A stretch of DNA of 64,000 bases from Tritrichomonas musculus (GCA_039105265.1 JAPFFF010000005.1:620001-684000), one strand, 5' to 3'. Shown: positions 28,908-39,383, numbered from the stretch's first letter. Notes: generated by a model not told the origin, from the letters alone. Numbers and translations are program-made.

Positions 28908-30119
28908 TTAATCGGCATGCCTCCTATCAGTTGGATTAGGAGCTGGATTAGGATTAACAATACATGCAATAACAAAAATTACAATAAATACACCAAATAT
29001 TAAAACACCGAAGGGGAAAAATATTAAATAATATTGCCAACCTCCCTTTGCTCTCATATCATAGAATAACATTAAATATTCTTTCATAACGCCAGTTCCT
29101 GGCCCACTTCCTTTAACTTTGCCTTGAAGTACATCTCTTGTCCAATTTTTGACATTTTTATCAAGATTTGAAACCCAGAATAAATTATTATGTTTATCAA
29201 TTATAACAGCAACACCACGTTTATCATTAAAAACACCTACGTAGCGACAGAAAAAAGAACTAAATTCACATCCTGTTTGCGCTGTTGGTAACATATCTTC
29301 TACTTGCTTTGCAGCGTCAATTGCTCTGTTTTTGAACATATCATTATTGTGATCATATAAAAACACTTCGACTGGAGTATCTTCAACAAAGCTGAAATGA
29401 TCTATTCTGTAACTGTAAGGCAAAAAGAATCTTAGAGCATGAATTTTAATAAATTTGGAAAGATTTTCTACTGTGAATTCATTATCACTATTTGATTCAT
29501 TTCGATGAAAAGATACTTCACGCTTATCCGGGGTGTAATGAATTAGGTTTGGTTCGTGATTATCTTTATCAAGCATCATAACAATCTTGATTTGAAGATG
29601 CCTAGTTTCAATTGCAGCTTTTGTAGCAATTTCGATAGATTCTTTATCATTTTCTGATATAGAAAATTTGAAAAGTGACATTTTTACACAAACAGGAAGA
29701 ACATTATTGAAATCTGATTGATCTTTCAGTATTTCTATTGGATCAGACAATTGCCTTTCTATCCATTCTTTTATTTCTTCTTTATTAGTTCCACCAGTAT
29801 ACTGTCGCGTTTCTCCAGTTGTCGTATTAATTATAACAAAGCGTGGATAAATACGACCTGGACCAATTTTTTGACAAATATAAGGTTCGTAATTGCAATT
29901 TAAGTCAGCAAAAATAATCTTCCCTTTATAATCATCCATAGAGTAAATTTCTTTCCAAGTTGGTCGATATGATTTGCTTTCATAAAAGCTTTTATCCCAT
30001 ACTTCAACAAAAATTGGAATACCACTTGCATTATTGATGCATTCTTGGTAATTATCATCTGTAATTGCTAAAGGTCTTATTGATGAACATATATATAATA
30101 AATAATATAAGAAATACAT
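28908..30119 (-). CDS. Thioredoxin-fold membrane protein lacking the CxxC (PDI-like)
   Basis: About 403 residues from the ATG at 30119; the open frame further upstream has no ATG. The start gives a clean signal peptide (MYFLYYLLYICSSIRPLA). A thioredoxin domain follows: IPIFVEVWDKSFYESKSYRPTWKEI aligns with the PDI active-site region, but the WCGHC is replaced. The motif before the last strand (GRIYPRFVIINTTTGETRQYTGG) matches the cis-Pro YPT...G...Y.G block of PDIs. A second, possibly thioredoxin-like, domain lies at about 150-330. A C-terminal membrane helix (YYLIFFPFGVLIFGVFIVIFVIACIV) ends in a short cytosolic Pro/Asn tail. It is likely a redox-inactive ER chaperone or adaptor. Shares a 194-bp upstream gap with the divergent PPP-like gene. 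Confidence 0.78.
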   Translation of the reverse strand: MYFLYYLLYICSSIRPLAITDDNYQECINNASGIPIFVEVWDKSFYESKSYRPTWKEIYSMDDYKGKIIFADLNCNYEPYICQKIGPGRIYPRFVIINTTTGETRQYTGGTNKEEIKEWIERQLSDPIEILKDQSDFNNVLPVCVKMSLFKFSISENDKESIEIATKAAIETRHLQIKIVMMLDKDNHEPNLIHYTPDKREVSFHRNESNSDNEFTVENLSKFIKIHALRFFLPYSYRIDHFSFVEDTPVEVFLYDHNNDMFKNRAIDAAKQVEDMLPTAQTGCEFSSFFCRYVGVFNDKRGVAVIIDKHNNLFWVSNLDKNVKNWTRDVLQGKVKGSGPGTGVMKEYLMLFYDMRAKGGWQYYLIFFPFGVLIFGVFIVIFVIACIVNPNPAPNPTDRRHAD

Positions 30120-30313
30120 GATATTATTGAAATCTTTGAGACGAAAATTTGAATCTCGATCAAATTGATAAATAGCCAACCAGTTATTTAAACAAAAAGC
30201 TAAAACTCAATTTCAATAGATATTTGTCCAATTGAACCTTATAAAATGTGGTTATATTTTATTGAGATAAATTTCATCTTTCCTTTCAATAAAATTTGAT
30301 TTTCAAATTATCA
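30120..30313. promoter_or_regulatory. Shared divergent promoter region
   Basis: 194 bases separate the ATG codons of two divergent genes, so both promoters must lie here. TTTTCAAATTATCA directly precedes the plus-strand ATG at 30314 and includes a TCA of the trichomonad initiator type. No other motif is clear. Confidence 0.45.
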
Positions 30314-31330
30314 ATGACTCTTTCTAGTTATGATAATTTATTAAAATCATTGCTTAGTTCAACAAACAAAGATTTAAAAGAAAATCCTACAGAGAATCAA
30401 TTCGTCGATCTTTGCAAGCTTTTTCAACGCGAATATTCATCACTTCCAAATTTACTTGATATAACGCAGCCAATGACTATTGTCGGGAGTGTTCACGCAC
30501 AACTTGATGATATACACGAACTTTTCGATGTATGTGGTGAAGTTCCTTACACTAGTTACCTTTTCTTAGGAGATTTTGTTAATTATGGAGATCGAAATAT
30601 TGCGACAGTTTGTCTTCTATTCCTACTTGCGCTTAATTATCCAGATCACGTTTATCTTCTACGTGGAGCTCATGAATCTCGCCGTCTCACCCTCGTTTGC
30701 GGTCTTTATGAAGAAATAATTAATACATATGGCTCACCTAGAGCATGGGAAGCATTAATGGATGCTTTTGATACCTTGCCACTAGCTGCAAAAGTATGCC
30801 ATCAATTTTTCTGCCTTTCAGGGGGCCTTGACAAAAATATAAGTAGGCTTAATCAGATTAATGAATATAACCGATTTGTCGAAGTTCCTCTTGAAGAATC
30901 GTGGTCATCACTCGTTTGGTCCATACCAAAAGAAGGTATTAAAGATTATACAAAGATCGAACAACGTCATGGTTATTATTTTGGCGAATCAAACGTTGAT
31001 CAATTTTTGAAAGAAAATGGTTTGACTTGTATCATCCATTCAAAGCAACTCTGCATGAATGGATTTACAAGCATGTTCAATAAAAAATGTATTACAATTT
31101 GGTCAGCACCTAATTTCTGCGGATGGATTCAAAATGCTGCTTCAGTGGTACAAATGTTTTCACAAACTTCTCAATTTGGCCAGAAGAGTGATGATTCTTC
31201 TCAACCATTTTTCATCAATACATTTAAAGCAAAACCAGAATTTGAGAGATGTGATCAAAATAGACCTCAATTCCAAGATGTTCATTCACTTGATCATATT
31301 TATATTAAGCACTTACCCAAACAGCAATAA
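30314..31330 (+). CDS. PPP-family pseudophosphatase (PP2A/PP1-like fold)
   Basis: 338 residues from the first true ATG; the longer frame at 30296 starts with TTG. The PPP framework is clear across its whole length, but the catalytic blocks are changed: GDIHG reads GSVHAQ (about 57), GDYVDRG reads GDFVNYG (about 86), GNHE reads GAHE (about 118), HGGL reads SGGL (about 170), and the RAHQ block reads HSKQLCMNG. Thus at least the first metal-binding Asp, the bridging-pair Asp/Arg, the metal-binding Asn and two metal-binding His are replaced. SAPNFCGW keeps the PP2A-like C-terminal block. The open frame and preserved fold suggest a maintained, catalytically dead regulator or decoy. Confidence 0.85.
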   Translation: MTLSSYDNLLKSLLSSTNKDLKENPTENQFVDLCKLFQREYSSLPNLLDITQPMTIVGSVHAQLDDIHELFDVCGEVPYTSYLFLGDFVNYGDRNIATVCLLFLLALNYPDHVYLLRGAHESRRLTLVCGLYEEIINTYGSPRAWEALMDAFDTLPLAAKVCHQFFCLSGGLDKNISRLNQINEYNRFVEVPLEESWSSLVWSIPKEGIKDYTKIEQRHGYYFGESNVDQFLKENGLTCIIHSKQLCMNGFTSMFNKKCITIWSAPNFCGWIQNAASVVQMFSQTSQFGQKSDDSSQPFFINTFKAKPEFERCDQNRPQFQDVHSLDHIYIKHLPKQQ

Positions 31331-31638
31331 TTGAATATTAAAATATGGTTTTATGAAAGTCATCTCTTTTATAGTGGACTATTAAATTTTATTGAATATA
31401 AAGCTAAAATAAATGTGTCACTATTTTTAAATCAAATTTGTATATTAACTTCGTTTTTTTTTTTTAGACAAGATTTACTAATAAAATAAAATTCTCCCTA
31501 TACTATATCATGTATAAGCTTTTTTTTGGTTTGATTTTAATTTAGAAATAAGGATACAGCCAATTTCATTGAAAATCAAAATTCAAATATAACTCAAAAA
31601 TTGAATAAAGAATTCGTTTAAATTGAAAAGAATTCAGA
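31331..31638. other. Intergenic, no gene seen
   Basis: AT-rich spacer with short T runs. AAAGAATTCAGA immediately precedes the next ATG. Nothing else recognised. Confidence 0.6.
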
Positions 31639-32772
31639 ATGAATGTAGAAAGTTCTCGAAAATCATATTTTGATCGCCAGATTCAGTCTTTTCAATTTAA
31701 GATTCAGCAGAAGTTAACGCTCTGGGATGAAGAAATCGAACGTTTATCAAATAGACTCAATATGACAAAGAGCCAAATTCATTATGAAAAACAACGTATC
31801 GAACAGCTTGATCGTGAAATTTCGAATGCAATAGAATATAAAGATGGTGAAGCTCGCCAAAAAACTGCTTCATTCAATGCAATTATTGCAAGGGCAAAAG
31901 CCAATTACCACGCCCAACTTCAATCAATGCAAACTCAACACATGGAAGAAATAACTCAACTTCAAAATGATTTTGAAATGCAATTGAAACGATTTCCAAA
32001 GATGAATGATACTAATGCATCATCATCAATAAAAAGTGTAGAAGATGAGATTGAAAAATATAAACAAAAAATAGATTCATATAAAACACAAACAATTAAA
32101 ATACAGCAAGAAAATGCTAAGTATGAAGCAGAACTGTCAAATGGCCCAGATGGTACAATTGACGGCGAAAGTTTAGCAATTGACTTTGCTCCAATCGAAA
32201 AACTTCAAAATACAATACAACAGCGACAAGAAGAACGATTTGCAAATTTAAAGCAATCAAAAGAAAAGTTAGCCCAATGCATCGATATATTAGAAACAAT
32301 GACGAAAGATCACACACGAAATGTTAACGAAAAGCAGCAAAAAATCCATGAAATTGAAGAAGATTACAACAGAAAACTTGGTAATATTGAAGAAAAGCAT
32401 CAAACATGTATGAAAGGATTAAAAATTCAACTCCTTGAAGCCGAAAAAAGAACCAGAGCTTTATTAAGAGCAGCTAAACATCTAGGTTCTACAAATCAAA
32501 AGCAAATGTTAGAAACTATTCATGAATTAGACGTCATGAAAGAAAAAACTTTAGAAATTACAGATAATGAAGTACTTGAAGGAGATGAAAAGAGCCAAAG
32601 ACAGCAATTAAAGAAAGAGATAAACAAATTAAAAAGAGTTTTGAAACATAGAGACGATGACCTTCTCCAATTGCAGGAAGACAATCAAGAATTAAAGAGA
32701 GAAATATGGAGATTAAGACATGAAATAAAATATGTTAACTCATTATCAAAACTTCCGAATTATGATACATGA
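31639..32772 (+). CDS. Coiled-coil protein (377 aa)
   Basis: Nearly continuous heptad-like helix rich in Gln, Glu and Lys, broken by a short Ser-rich hinge (DTNASSSIKSV, about 125) and a Gly/Pro linker (SNGPDGTIDGESLAIDFAPI, about 170). The last 60 residues (KKEINKLKRVLKHRDDDLLQLQEDNQELKREIWRLRHEIKYV) form a strong parallel-dimer-type coil. No known family is recognised; cytoskeletal or basal-body roles are common for such trichomonad proteins but are only a guess. Confidence 0.7.
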   Translation: MNVESSRKSYFDRQIQSFQFKIQQKLTLWDEEIERLSNRLNMTKSQIHYEKQRIEQLDREISNAIEYKDGEARQKTASFNAIIARAKANYHAQLQSMQTQHMEEITQLQNDFEMQLKRFPKMNDTNASSSIKSVEDEIEKYKQKIDSYKTQTIKIQQENAKYEAELSNGPDGTIDGESLAIDFAPIEKLQNTIQQRQEERFANLKQSKEKLAQCIDILETMTKDHTRNVNEKQQKIHEIEEDYNRKLGNIEEKHQTCMKGLKIQLLEAEKRTRALLRAAKHLGSTNQKQMLETIHELDVMKEKTLEITDNEVLEGDEKSQRQQLKKEINKLKRVLKHRDDDLLQLQEDNQELKREIWRLRHEIKYVNSLSKLPNYDT

Positions 32773-32933
32773 TCAAACAAATATCACCAAAAATTAGTTG
32801 TTATTTTATTCTATATGTTTGTTATTTTAAAAAATGATTAAAAAAATATTAGCAAACTTTTTGCGAAAACTTATTTAAAATTTTGAATTAATACGTTTTT
32901 TTGTCTTTATAAAATCTAATATGATCTAAAATA

Positions 32934-33761
32934 ATGATAGATATCCATACTCATTGCAATTGTTCTTTTGATGGAGATGACCCTATTGAAAAAATGTGCC
33001 AAAAAGCGCTAGATTTAGGTCTTTTGGCTTATGGGATTTCAGACCATTGCGAAATAAACAGATTTTTTCCAGATTACCAATATGGAAAAGTTCAAACAAA
33101 AGATACGCATTCTAATTTTCAGTATGACTTTGAAAATTCAATGAATCAGATATCAGGAGCACAGAAAAAATTTTCTAATTTAAATCTTCTTAGTGGTGTG
33201 GAATTAGGACAACCTCTTTTTGATGCTCAAATATCAGACAAAATCTTTAATGATAAAAGACTTGATTATATTATTTGCTCCATTCATGAACTTCCTCCTT
33301 TAGAAGATTTTTATTATTTAGATTACTCATCATTAGATCCCGATAAACTGTTACATGATTATTTCAACCAAATATTATTATTAACAGAATGGGGACATTT
33401 TAATATTTTAGCTCATTTTACTTATCCTTTGCAATACATGACTGATTATGATATTAATGCAAATCTTGAAAAATTTAAAGATATAATTTTAAAAATATTT
33501 CAAAATATGGTTGAAAAAGATATTGCCTTAGAAATAAATTGTTCTACAGTTTATGATGATATAGCTGATACAATGCCAAATTTAGAATTAATCAAACTTT
33601 TTCATGATGTCGGAGGAAAATATATTTCTCTTGGAAGTGATGCTCATTGTGCTGAAGCAATAACCAGTGGAATTGAAAAAGGAATTGAAAATGCAAAAAA
33701 AGCTGGCTTTAAAGGTTCTGTATATTTTAAGAAACGTTGTCCAATATTTTGTGAATTTTAA
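32934..33761 (+). CDS. hisK: PHP-domain histidinol-phosphate phosphatase-like enzyme (HisK type)
   Basis: 275 residues, full length for the HisK/HisJ PHP family. Metal-binding motifs are all visible: DIHTHCNCSFDG (residues 3-14), YGISDHCEI (about 38-43), GVELG (about 91), CSIHEL (about 115), LAHFTYP (about 159) and the C-terminal GSDAH (about 235). The usual reaction is histidinol phosphate to histidinol. Trichomonads are not known to make histidine, and no other his gene is near. It was therefore probably taken from bacteria and may act on another small phosphoester. AT-rich composition matches the host, so the transfer is not recent. Confidence 0.88.
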   Translation: MIDIHTHCNCSFDGDDPIEKMCQKALDLGLLAYGISDHCEINRFFPDYQYGKVQTKDTHSNFQYDFENSMNQISGAQKKFSNLNLLSGVELGQPLFDAQISDKIFNDKRLDYIICSIHELPPLEDFYYLDYSSLDPDKLLHDYFNQILLLTEWGHFNILAHFTYPLQYMTDYDINANLEKFKDIILKIFQNMVEKDIALEINCSTVYDDIADTMPNLELIKLFHDVGGKYISLGSDAHCAEAITSGIEKGIENAKKAGFKGSVYFKKRCPIFCEF

Positions 33762-35912
33762 TAAACATCTAATTAGATGTTTATCATAAACAAACTTATA
33801 TTTAACAATACAAATCTCATATTTACAATCAAATCCATAAACAATCAAATACTTACATCTTAAACAGCTAAAAAGAATTATAGGTTTAAAAGACAAAAAA
33901 ATTATAAAGTATCAGACTGAAAAATTTAGTCACAATAAACTTTTTCCAGTCTGCGACTTTCATCGAAGGTAAGAATCGGTAAAATATTTGTAACATAAAA
34001 AGATGCATTTTTTTTAACATGAATAGTCTCAGTAAATCATTTTTTTTTTTTTAAATATATCTTTCAAAAAGTTTAGATTTTTATTCAATTTTTTGAGTGA
34101 AAAATAACGAAATTCTCACAATTTCAAGTTTTTTACAATCTTTCATACAACACATTCAATTTTATGAAAAAGTTAGTTATCGTATTACAGAAATAAAATA
34201 AAAAAAATATTGAGTGCTGACTTTTTAAAAAAAACGAAAAAATAAATAATTATTTGCTTAACAAAACTAAGATAAATCAAACAATTGAAATATATGTGTA
34301 AAAGGTGAAGTGACCAAATTTTATGAAATAGTTAAAATACTCTTTTTATTAGAAAAAAATAAATATTTATCAAATTTTGTTGTAGATTACATATTAGTAC
34401 TTGTTGTAAATGATAAATTAGATATTAAAATAAGGGAAAAAAGAGCCAAAAGATATGCATAAATTCTTCATATTTTTCTATAAAAATGAAATTTTTTATC
34501 GAATCTGATAATTTAATCACTGTATATTGTATGGATGATTTTTATGGTTTTGAAAAATACAAATTTCCATAGTGGATCAAATTAAAAATAAATAAATATT
34601 GTGAGAAAAATTTATGTTTATCTTTATATTTTTCCATCATTCATCAAATATTATATATTATATAATATTAATGTATTACAAAACAAAAATTATAGAATTA
34701 TTTTTTAATTTTGCTCGACAGTTTTTAAGAAATACTAATTTATAAAAATAAAGCTTTATTTTTTAGGTAATAAAAAGAGATTAATCAATTTATTTATATA
34801 TATAGAAACATTAAAATCTTTAATCTGTTTGATTATATATTTTTTAGCAAAAAAAATTAACATATTTTCGAGATAAATATATTATTTTCAAAGGAAAAAC
34901 TCAGTTTATATTAAGGTTAAAAATTCGCCTCAAGTATGAAGTATTCAATTTTTTTGGTCAAATTTTCACCTCAAGTATGAAGTATTCAATTTGTTTGAAT
35001 GCAATTTTGGTCAAATTTTTTATTGTTATTTTTATATAAATGGACGTAAATTTCAAAGGAATTGCAGTTTTGATGGAAGTTATATCATCAAACTTTGATA
35101 AGGAACTTATGCCGTTTCAACTTATATTAAAAAAGCAAGCAATGGAAATGATTTTCAATACAAAGTGTATACCAAAAATTCAATTGCTATAAAATATACC
35201 GATTAAATTTCTTTTTCTTTTTAAACAAATTCTTAATTTTTGCTTTATGAGAAGAATAAATGTATATGGAATCAATTTTTATAACTTTATCTTAGATAAT
35301 TTACACAATAATCTTAAGGTTATTTTGTTCTATTACAATCATAAAAATATCCTAACAAATATGCTATTATATTCTCCGGAAATGGATTTTCCGGAAATTT
35401 CAGCTGCCTTCCACATTTTTTCCGGGAAAAACTATTATTTCCTGAAAAAATAAATCATATAAATATTCAGGATAAAAAATATAGTATATATGGGAAATGT
35501 AAGCCATATTAAATTATTAGAAGTAAACTCTGCCATTTATTGAAAATTCTTATCTTAAAACTTTTTCAGTTCAAATGCTATTATACGTTCTTATGCTTTT
35601 AATTTAGATAATTAAATTTGTTTTTCCATTTTCGTCTATTTAATAATGTAAATCTTCCCATATTATGTAATTTTTTTATTTTTACTTTTTTGAATGGGAC
35701 GATCATTTTGTAGTCAAAAAATATAAAAAAATCAAATGCACTTTTCTTAAAAACAACTGTTTAAATTTTTAAATTATATTAGTATGATATTTTTGTAATA
35801 CTATACTTTAATAAAGAAGGATATAATAAAATAATAATTGGAAGAAACTAGCTTGTACACATATATTGAAATATAATAATTATCAAGAAGGAATTACAAA
35901 CATGAATTATTA
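33762..35912. other. 2.15 kb intergenic region, mostly unexplained
   Basis: No convincing gene. A tandem pair containing CTCAAGTATGAAGTATTCAA (about 34930 and 34972) and a cluster of TTCCGGAAA-type near-palindromes (35375-35450) are the only structures noticed. A small 68-codon frame at 35247 crosses these palindromes and has no recognisable content. The rest is AT-rich. Confidence 0.65.
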
Positions 35913-38900
35913 TCAAAGCAATCCCAAATTTTCCAATTTTTCTTTTGCTAATTTATTTCCGGCATTATGAGCCAATTTATAATACAAGATTGCCTTTTCC
36001 TTATCCGCTTCAACGCCATCACCATCGTACAGCATGTTTGCGTAATTGATCATAGCCATATAATTTCCATTGTCAATTGCCTTTTTAAAGTATTTGACAG
36101 CCTCGTCTTTATCAACATTTGTAGCATCACCTTCGAAGCACATCAGTGCGTAGTTATTCATTGCGCAAGAATTGCCAAGATCAGCAGCGATTTTATACAA
36201 TCTAAGTGCTTCTTTTTTATCGGTATCAACATCATCACCACGATACAACATGTCGGCGTAATTATTCATAGCATCACTGTTTCCCTTGCCAATTGCAAGC
36301 TTGTAATACTTGACTGCTTCTTCGACGTTGTGAACGGTCTTATTTTCATCATTCATTAAATTGAATGCATAACTGTTCATTGAACTTGAACGGCCTCTAT
36401 CGGCGGCCATTTTATAGAATTTCAAGGCTTCTTTAACATTGATTCCAACTCCTTTTTCATCAGTTAACATGTCACCGACAATTTCCATTGAATCAACATT
36501 TCCTTTGTTTGCTGCCATTTTGTAGTATTTCAAGGCTTCCTTCTTGTTGACTCCAATTCCGTTTTTATCAGTTAACATGTCACCGACGATTTTCATTGAA
36601 TCAACGTCTCCTTTATCTGCAGCCATTTTATAATATTTAAAGGCTTCTTGCTTGTCTTCTTCAATTTCACCATCACCATCAATATACATGCTACCTAACT
36701 TTTTCATTGATTCAATATCTCCTTCTTCAGATGCCATATTATAATAGATCGAAGCTTTATTTTTATCAATCATTATTCCATCTCCGTTGTAAAACATTCT
36801 AGCAGCAATTTTCATTGCATTTAAGTTTCCTTCGTTTGCAGCCATTTCGAAATACTGGATTGATTCTTCTTTGTCTTGAATGATTCCATCTCCGTTGTAC
36901 AACATGAGTGCATAAGAGTACATTGAATCAGGATTGCCATTGCCAATTGCCTTCAGAAAATACTTGACTGAGTCTTGCTTGTTAGGAGTCTTAACAGCAT
37001 ACAAATGCATCGCTATAGGGTTTCCTTTATCAGCCGACATTTTGGAATATTTTAATGCTTCTTTTTTGTCTATTCCAACAACTTTTCCTTTATAAAACAA
37101 ACAGGAATAAATAAGCATCGCATTCGGATCTCCACTGTCAGCTTTTTCTTTGCAATACTGAACAACTTCTCTCTTGTCAAGCTGGTCACAATCGATTAAT
37201 TCATTTAGAAATTCAGCAAATGAATCTTCATCGTCATTATTGACAAGAACACGCGTGTTTTCATCGAAACGCAAAGAGTCTTTCCTGATGGAAGAAGGAA
37301 TCGATATTATTGCCAATGATGAACAATTCCCAAAAGCATTGCTGTCAATACTATTGACTGAATTCGGAATGAAAATAAATTTCAATGATATACATCTATT
37401 GAATGCATTGCTACCAATTGAATTAACTGATGTCGGTATATCAATTTGCTCCAATGAATCACAACCGTAGAATGCATAACCTTCAATTGATGTGACTTTT
37501 TCTGTAAGGACAACTTTTTTCAATGATGAACAATCTCTAAATAAACTGTTGAGAATTGACGTCAGAGTTGAAGGAATTACAACTTCCGATGTTAATATGC
37601 TAGGTATGAGTTTCTCAATAGGAGATTGATTATTCATCCGCATTCTACGATTATGCATATTGTAATTAGCGTTGTTGACATTAGTGAAGTTGTTTGTTAT
37701 TTCTTTCAATATGATGTATAAAGTTGTTGTTTTTTCTTTTATTAAATTATTCAAGATGTCAATTTCATTATTGCTTTTATCATTCATTTCTTGAATTTTC
37801 TGTTTCAAGTTATTTAAATTGTCTTTTAATTCATTGGATAATTTTCCTTTTACTTGATTAATTTCGTCTTTGTTGGCTTTTATTTTGACTTCGTTATTTT
37901 TTATTTGCTGATCTAATTCATCAATATTTTGATTACTTATTTTCATTATTTCATTGAGATTGTCTATTTCATCTTTAAGAGTACCAACACTTTTAACTAA
38001 AATTTGTTCTTGATTTTCTTTTTGTTTATTCAATTCAATTTTTATCTCATTGAATTCTTCTTCATTTTTCTTTTTCTCAATTTGAAGGAAGGCTTCATTT
38101 TCTTCTTTGAATTGCAGCATTTCTTCTTTCATCTGCTTCTTAGCATTCTCAATTTCATCCCTCAATTTCGAAAGTTCATTTGTCACTTGTTTCTCTTTCT
38201 CAAGTTTTTCTTCTTCTCTGTAATTGTAGAATTGAACGAGCTTTTGTTTTATCATGCTAAAGTTTATGTCGTAATCAGAAAGATTCATGAATTTGCTAAA
38301 TAAATATTTAATCTCATCTTTCTCAAATTCAACGGCAGTAAACAGAATGGAGGCCTCAATACCGTGCACTTTCAAACAGGTAAACAGAAAATCAATAATT
38401 TTTACCTCCAACTTTTTCACAGACAAATCATCTTTACTTTCAGAAACTTTAATATCATCAGAAAGATCATGTTTACTTTCAGATTCTTTAATTTCATCAG
38501 AAAGATCATCTTTACTTTCATTAAACTCATCAGTTTCCATTTCTTTAAAACTATCAAAAATGTCATCTTTACTTTCATTAAATTCATCAGTTTCCATTTC
38601 TCTGAAACTATCAAAAAGATCATCTTTGCTTTCATTAAATTCATCATATTCAAGGTCATCTTTACTTCCATATTCTTTGCTGTCTTCATCAAGATCATCT
38701 TTACTTTTATTTTTATAATATTCTTCTTGATCTTCTTCTTTATTTGCTTCAGCTTTCTTTTTCGGTTTTGGCTTCGGTTTCTTGCTTTTTCCTTTCGGCG
38801 AGCTCTTCTTCTTCATCGGTTTTCTGCCTCTTCTTGTCATTTTTCTTTGCTTTTGTTTCGACCGAAAACTGGGCAATTTTACATGGTATTTAGAGTCCGA

Positions 38901-39383
38901 TAGAGATTTCAAAATTCGATAAAGAATTCGTATCGGTAGAAATGGTAAACGTTCATCTTCAATATATTCGGAAATGTGATATGAAATAAGCCTTTCATAA
39001 TCAAAAGATGGATTTTGACTAGTTTCCGATTCTTTATCTTGGTTTAAAAAATCGTCAATGAATTCGGAGTAGTTCTTTCTAATATATATTTCCGCTTTTT
39101 CCGTTAATAATGAGATTTCAAATTTAATGGATAAATATTTGAGAGGTATTGCATTTTTGTTGGTGAATTTTACTTTTTTGCTTTTTATATAATGGATAAA
39201 GGAATGAATCGAATTCTCAGAAAGTTCTTTTAATATATCTAATTCATCTATTAGAAAAATATTTCCGTTAACTGGTAACGTGTCTGAATCCTCTTTTCTT
39301 ATCAAATATTTAGATTGCTTGTTGAAAGAGTCAACATCAAAAGGATAGATTTGCCCTTGATAATAGAAATTAACACTATCCAT
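35913..39383 (-). CDS. BTB-like / Lys-rich / coiled-coil / LRR_5 / Sel1 mosaic protein
   Basis: 1156 residues with five parts. Residues about 1-170: a BTB/SKP1-like N-terminal domain as seen in many trichomonad proteins (FYYQGQIYPFDVDSFNKQSKYL, NIFLIDELDILKELSENSIHSF). About 180-225: a Lys/Pro/Arg-rich tract (RRGRKPMKKKSSPKGKSKKP), a likely nuclear or DNA/RNA-binding tail. About 240-320: five acidic repeats (DEFNESKDDLFDSF). About 380-570: coiled coil. About 585-700: BspA-type LRR_5 repeats (FRDCSSLKKVVLTEKVTSIE, GYAFYGCDSLEQIDIP). About 740-1150: some ten Sel1 repeats (ALKYYKMAADKGDVDSMKIV). A protein-interaction scaffold is likely. The start ATG is the only one before the conserved N-terminus. 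Confidence 0.85.
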   Translation of the reverse strand: MDSVNFYYQGQIYPFDVDSFNKQSKYLIRKEDSDTLPVNGNIFLIDELDILKELSENSIHSFIHYIKSKKVKFTNKNAIPLKYLSIKFEISLLTEKAEIYIRKNYSEFIDDFLNQDKESETSQNPSFDYERLISYHISEYIEDERLPFLPIRILYRILKSLSDSKYHVKLPSFRSKQKQRKMTRRGRKPMKKKSSPKGKSKKPKPKPKKKAEANKEEDQEEYYKNKSKDDLDEDSKEYGSKDDLEYDEFNESKDDLFDSFREMETDEFNESKDDIFDSFKEMETDEFNESKDDLSDEIKESESKHDLSDDIKVSESKDDLSVKKLEVKIIDFLFTCLKVHGIEASILFTAVEFEKDEIKYLFSKFMNLSDYDINFSMIKQKLVQFYNYREEEKLEKEKQVTNELSKLRDEIENAKKQMKEEMLQFKEENEAFLQIEKKKNEEEFNEIKIELNKQKENQEQILVKSVGTLKDEIDNLNEIMKISNQNIDELDQQIKNNEVKIKANKDEINQVKGKLSNELKDNLNNLKQKIQEMNDKSNNEIDILNNLIKEKTTTLYIILKEITNNFTNVNNANYNMHNRRMRMNNQSPIEKLIPSILTSEVVIPSTLTSILNSLFRDCSSLKKVVLTEKVTSIEGYAFYGCDSLEQIDIPTSVNSIGSNAFNRCISLKFIFIPNSVNSIDSNAFGNCSSLAIISIPSSIRKDSLRFDENTRVLVNNDDEDSFAEFLNELIDCDQLDKREVVQYCKEKADSGDPNAMLIYSCLFYKGKVVGIDKKEALKYSKMSADKGNPIAMHLYAVKTPNKQDSVKYFLKAIGNGNPDSMYSYALMLYNGDGIIQDKEESIQYFEMAANEGNLNAMKIAARMFYNGDGIMIDKNKASIYYNMASEEGDIESMKKLGSMYIDGDGEIEEDKQEAFKYYKMAADKGDVDSMKIVGDMLTDKNGIGVNKKEALKYYKMAANKGNVDSMEIVGDMLTDEKGVGINVKEALKFYKMAADRGRSSSMNSYAFNLMNDENKTVHNVEEAVKYYKLAIGKGNSDAMNNYADMLYRGDDVDTDKKEALRLYKIAADLGNSCAMNNYALMCFEGDATNVDKDEAVKYFKKAIDNGNYMAMINYANMLYDGDGVEADKEKAILYYKLAHNAGNKLAKEKLENLGLL

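Noticed and set aside
30179-30296. Longer starts for the two divergent genes (to 30179 and from 30296)
   Set aside because: Both would start with TTG; the first ATG codons (30119 and 30314) give a clean signal peptide and a normal PPP N-terminus.
35247-35453. 68-codon frame in the 2.1 kb interval
   Set aside because: Composition is that of translated AT-rich DNA and it crosses TTCCGGAAA palindromes.
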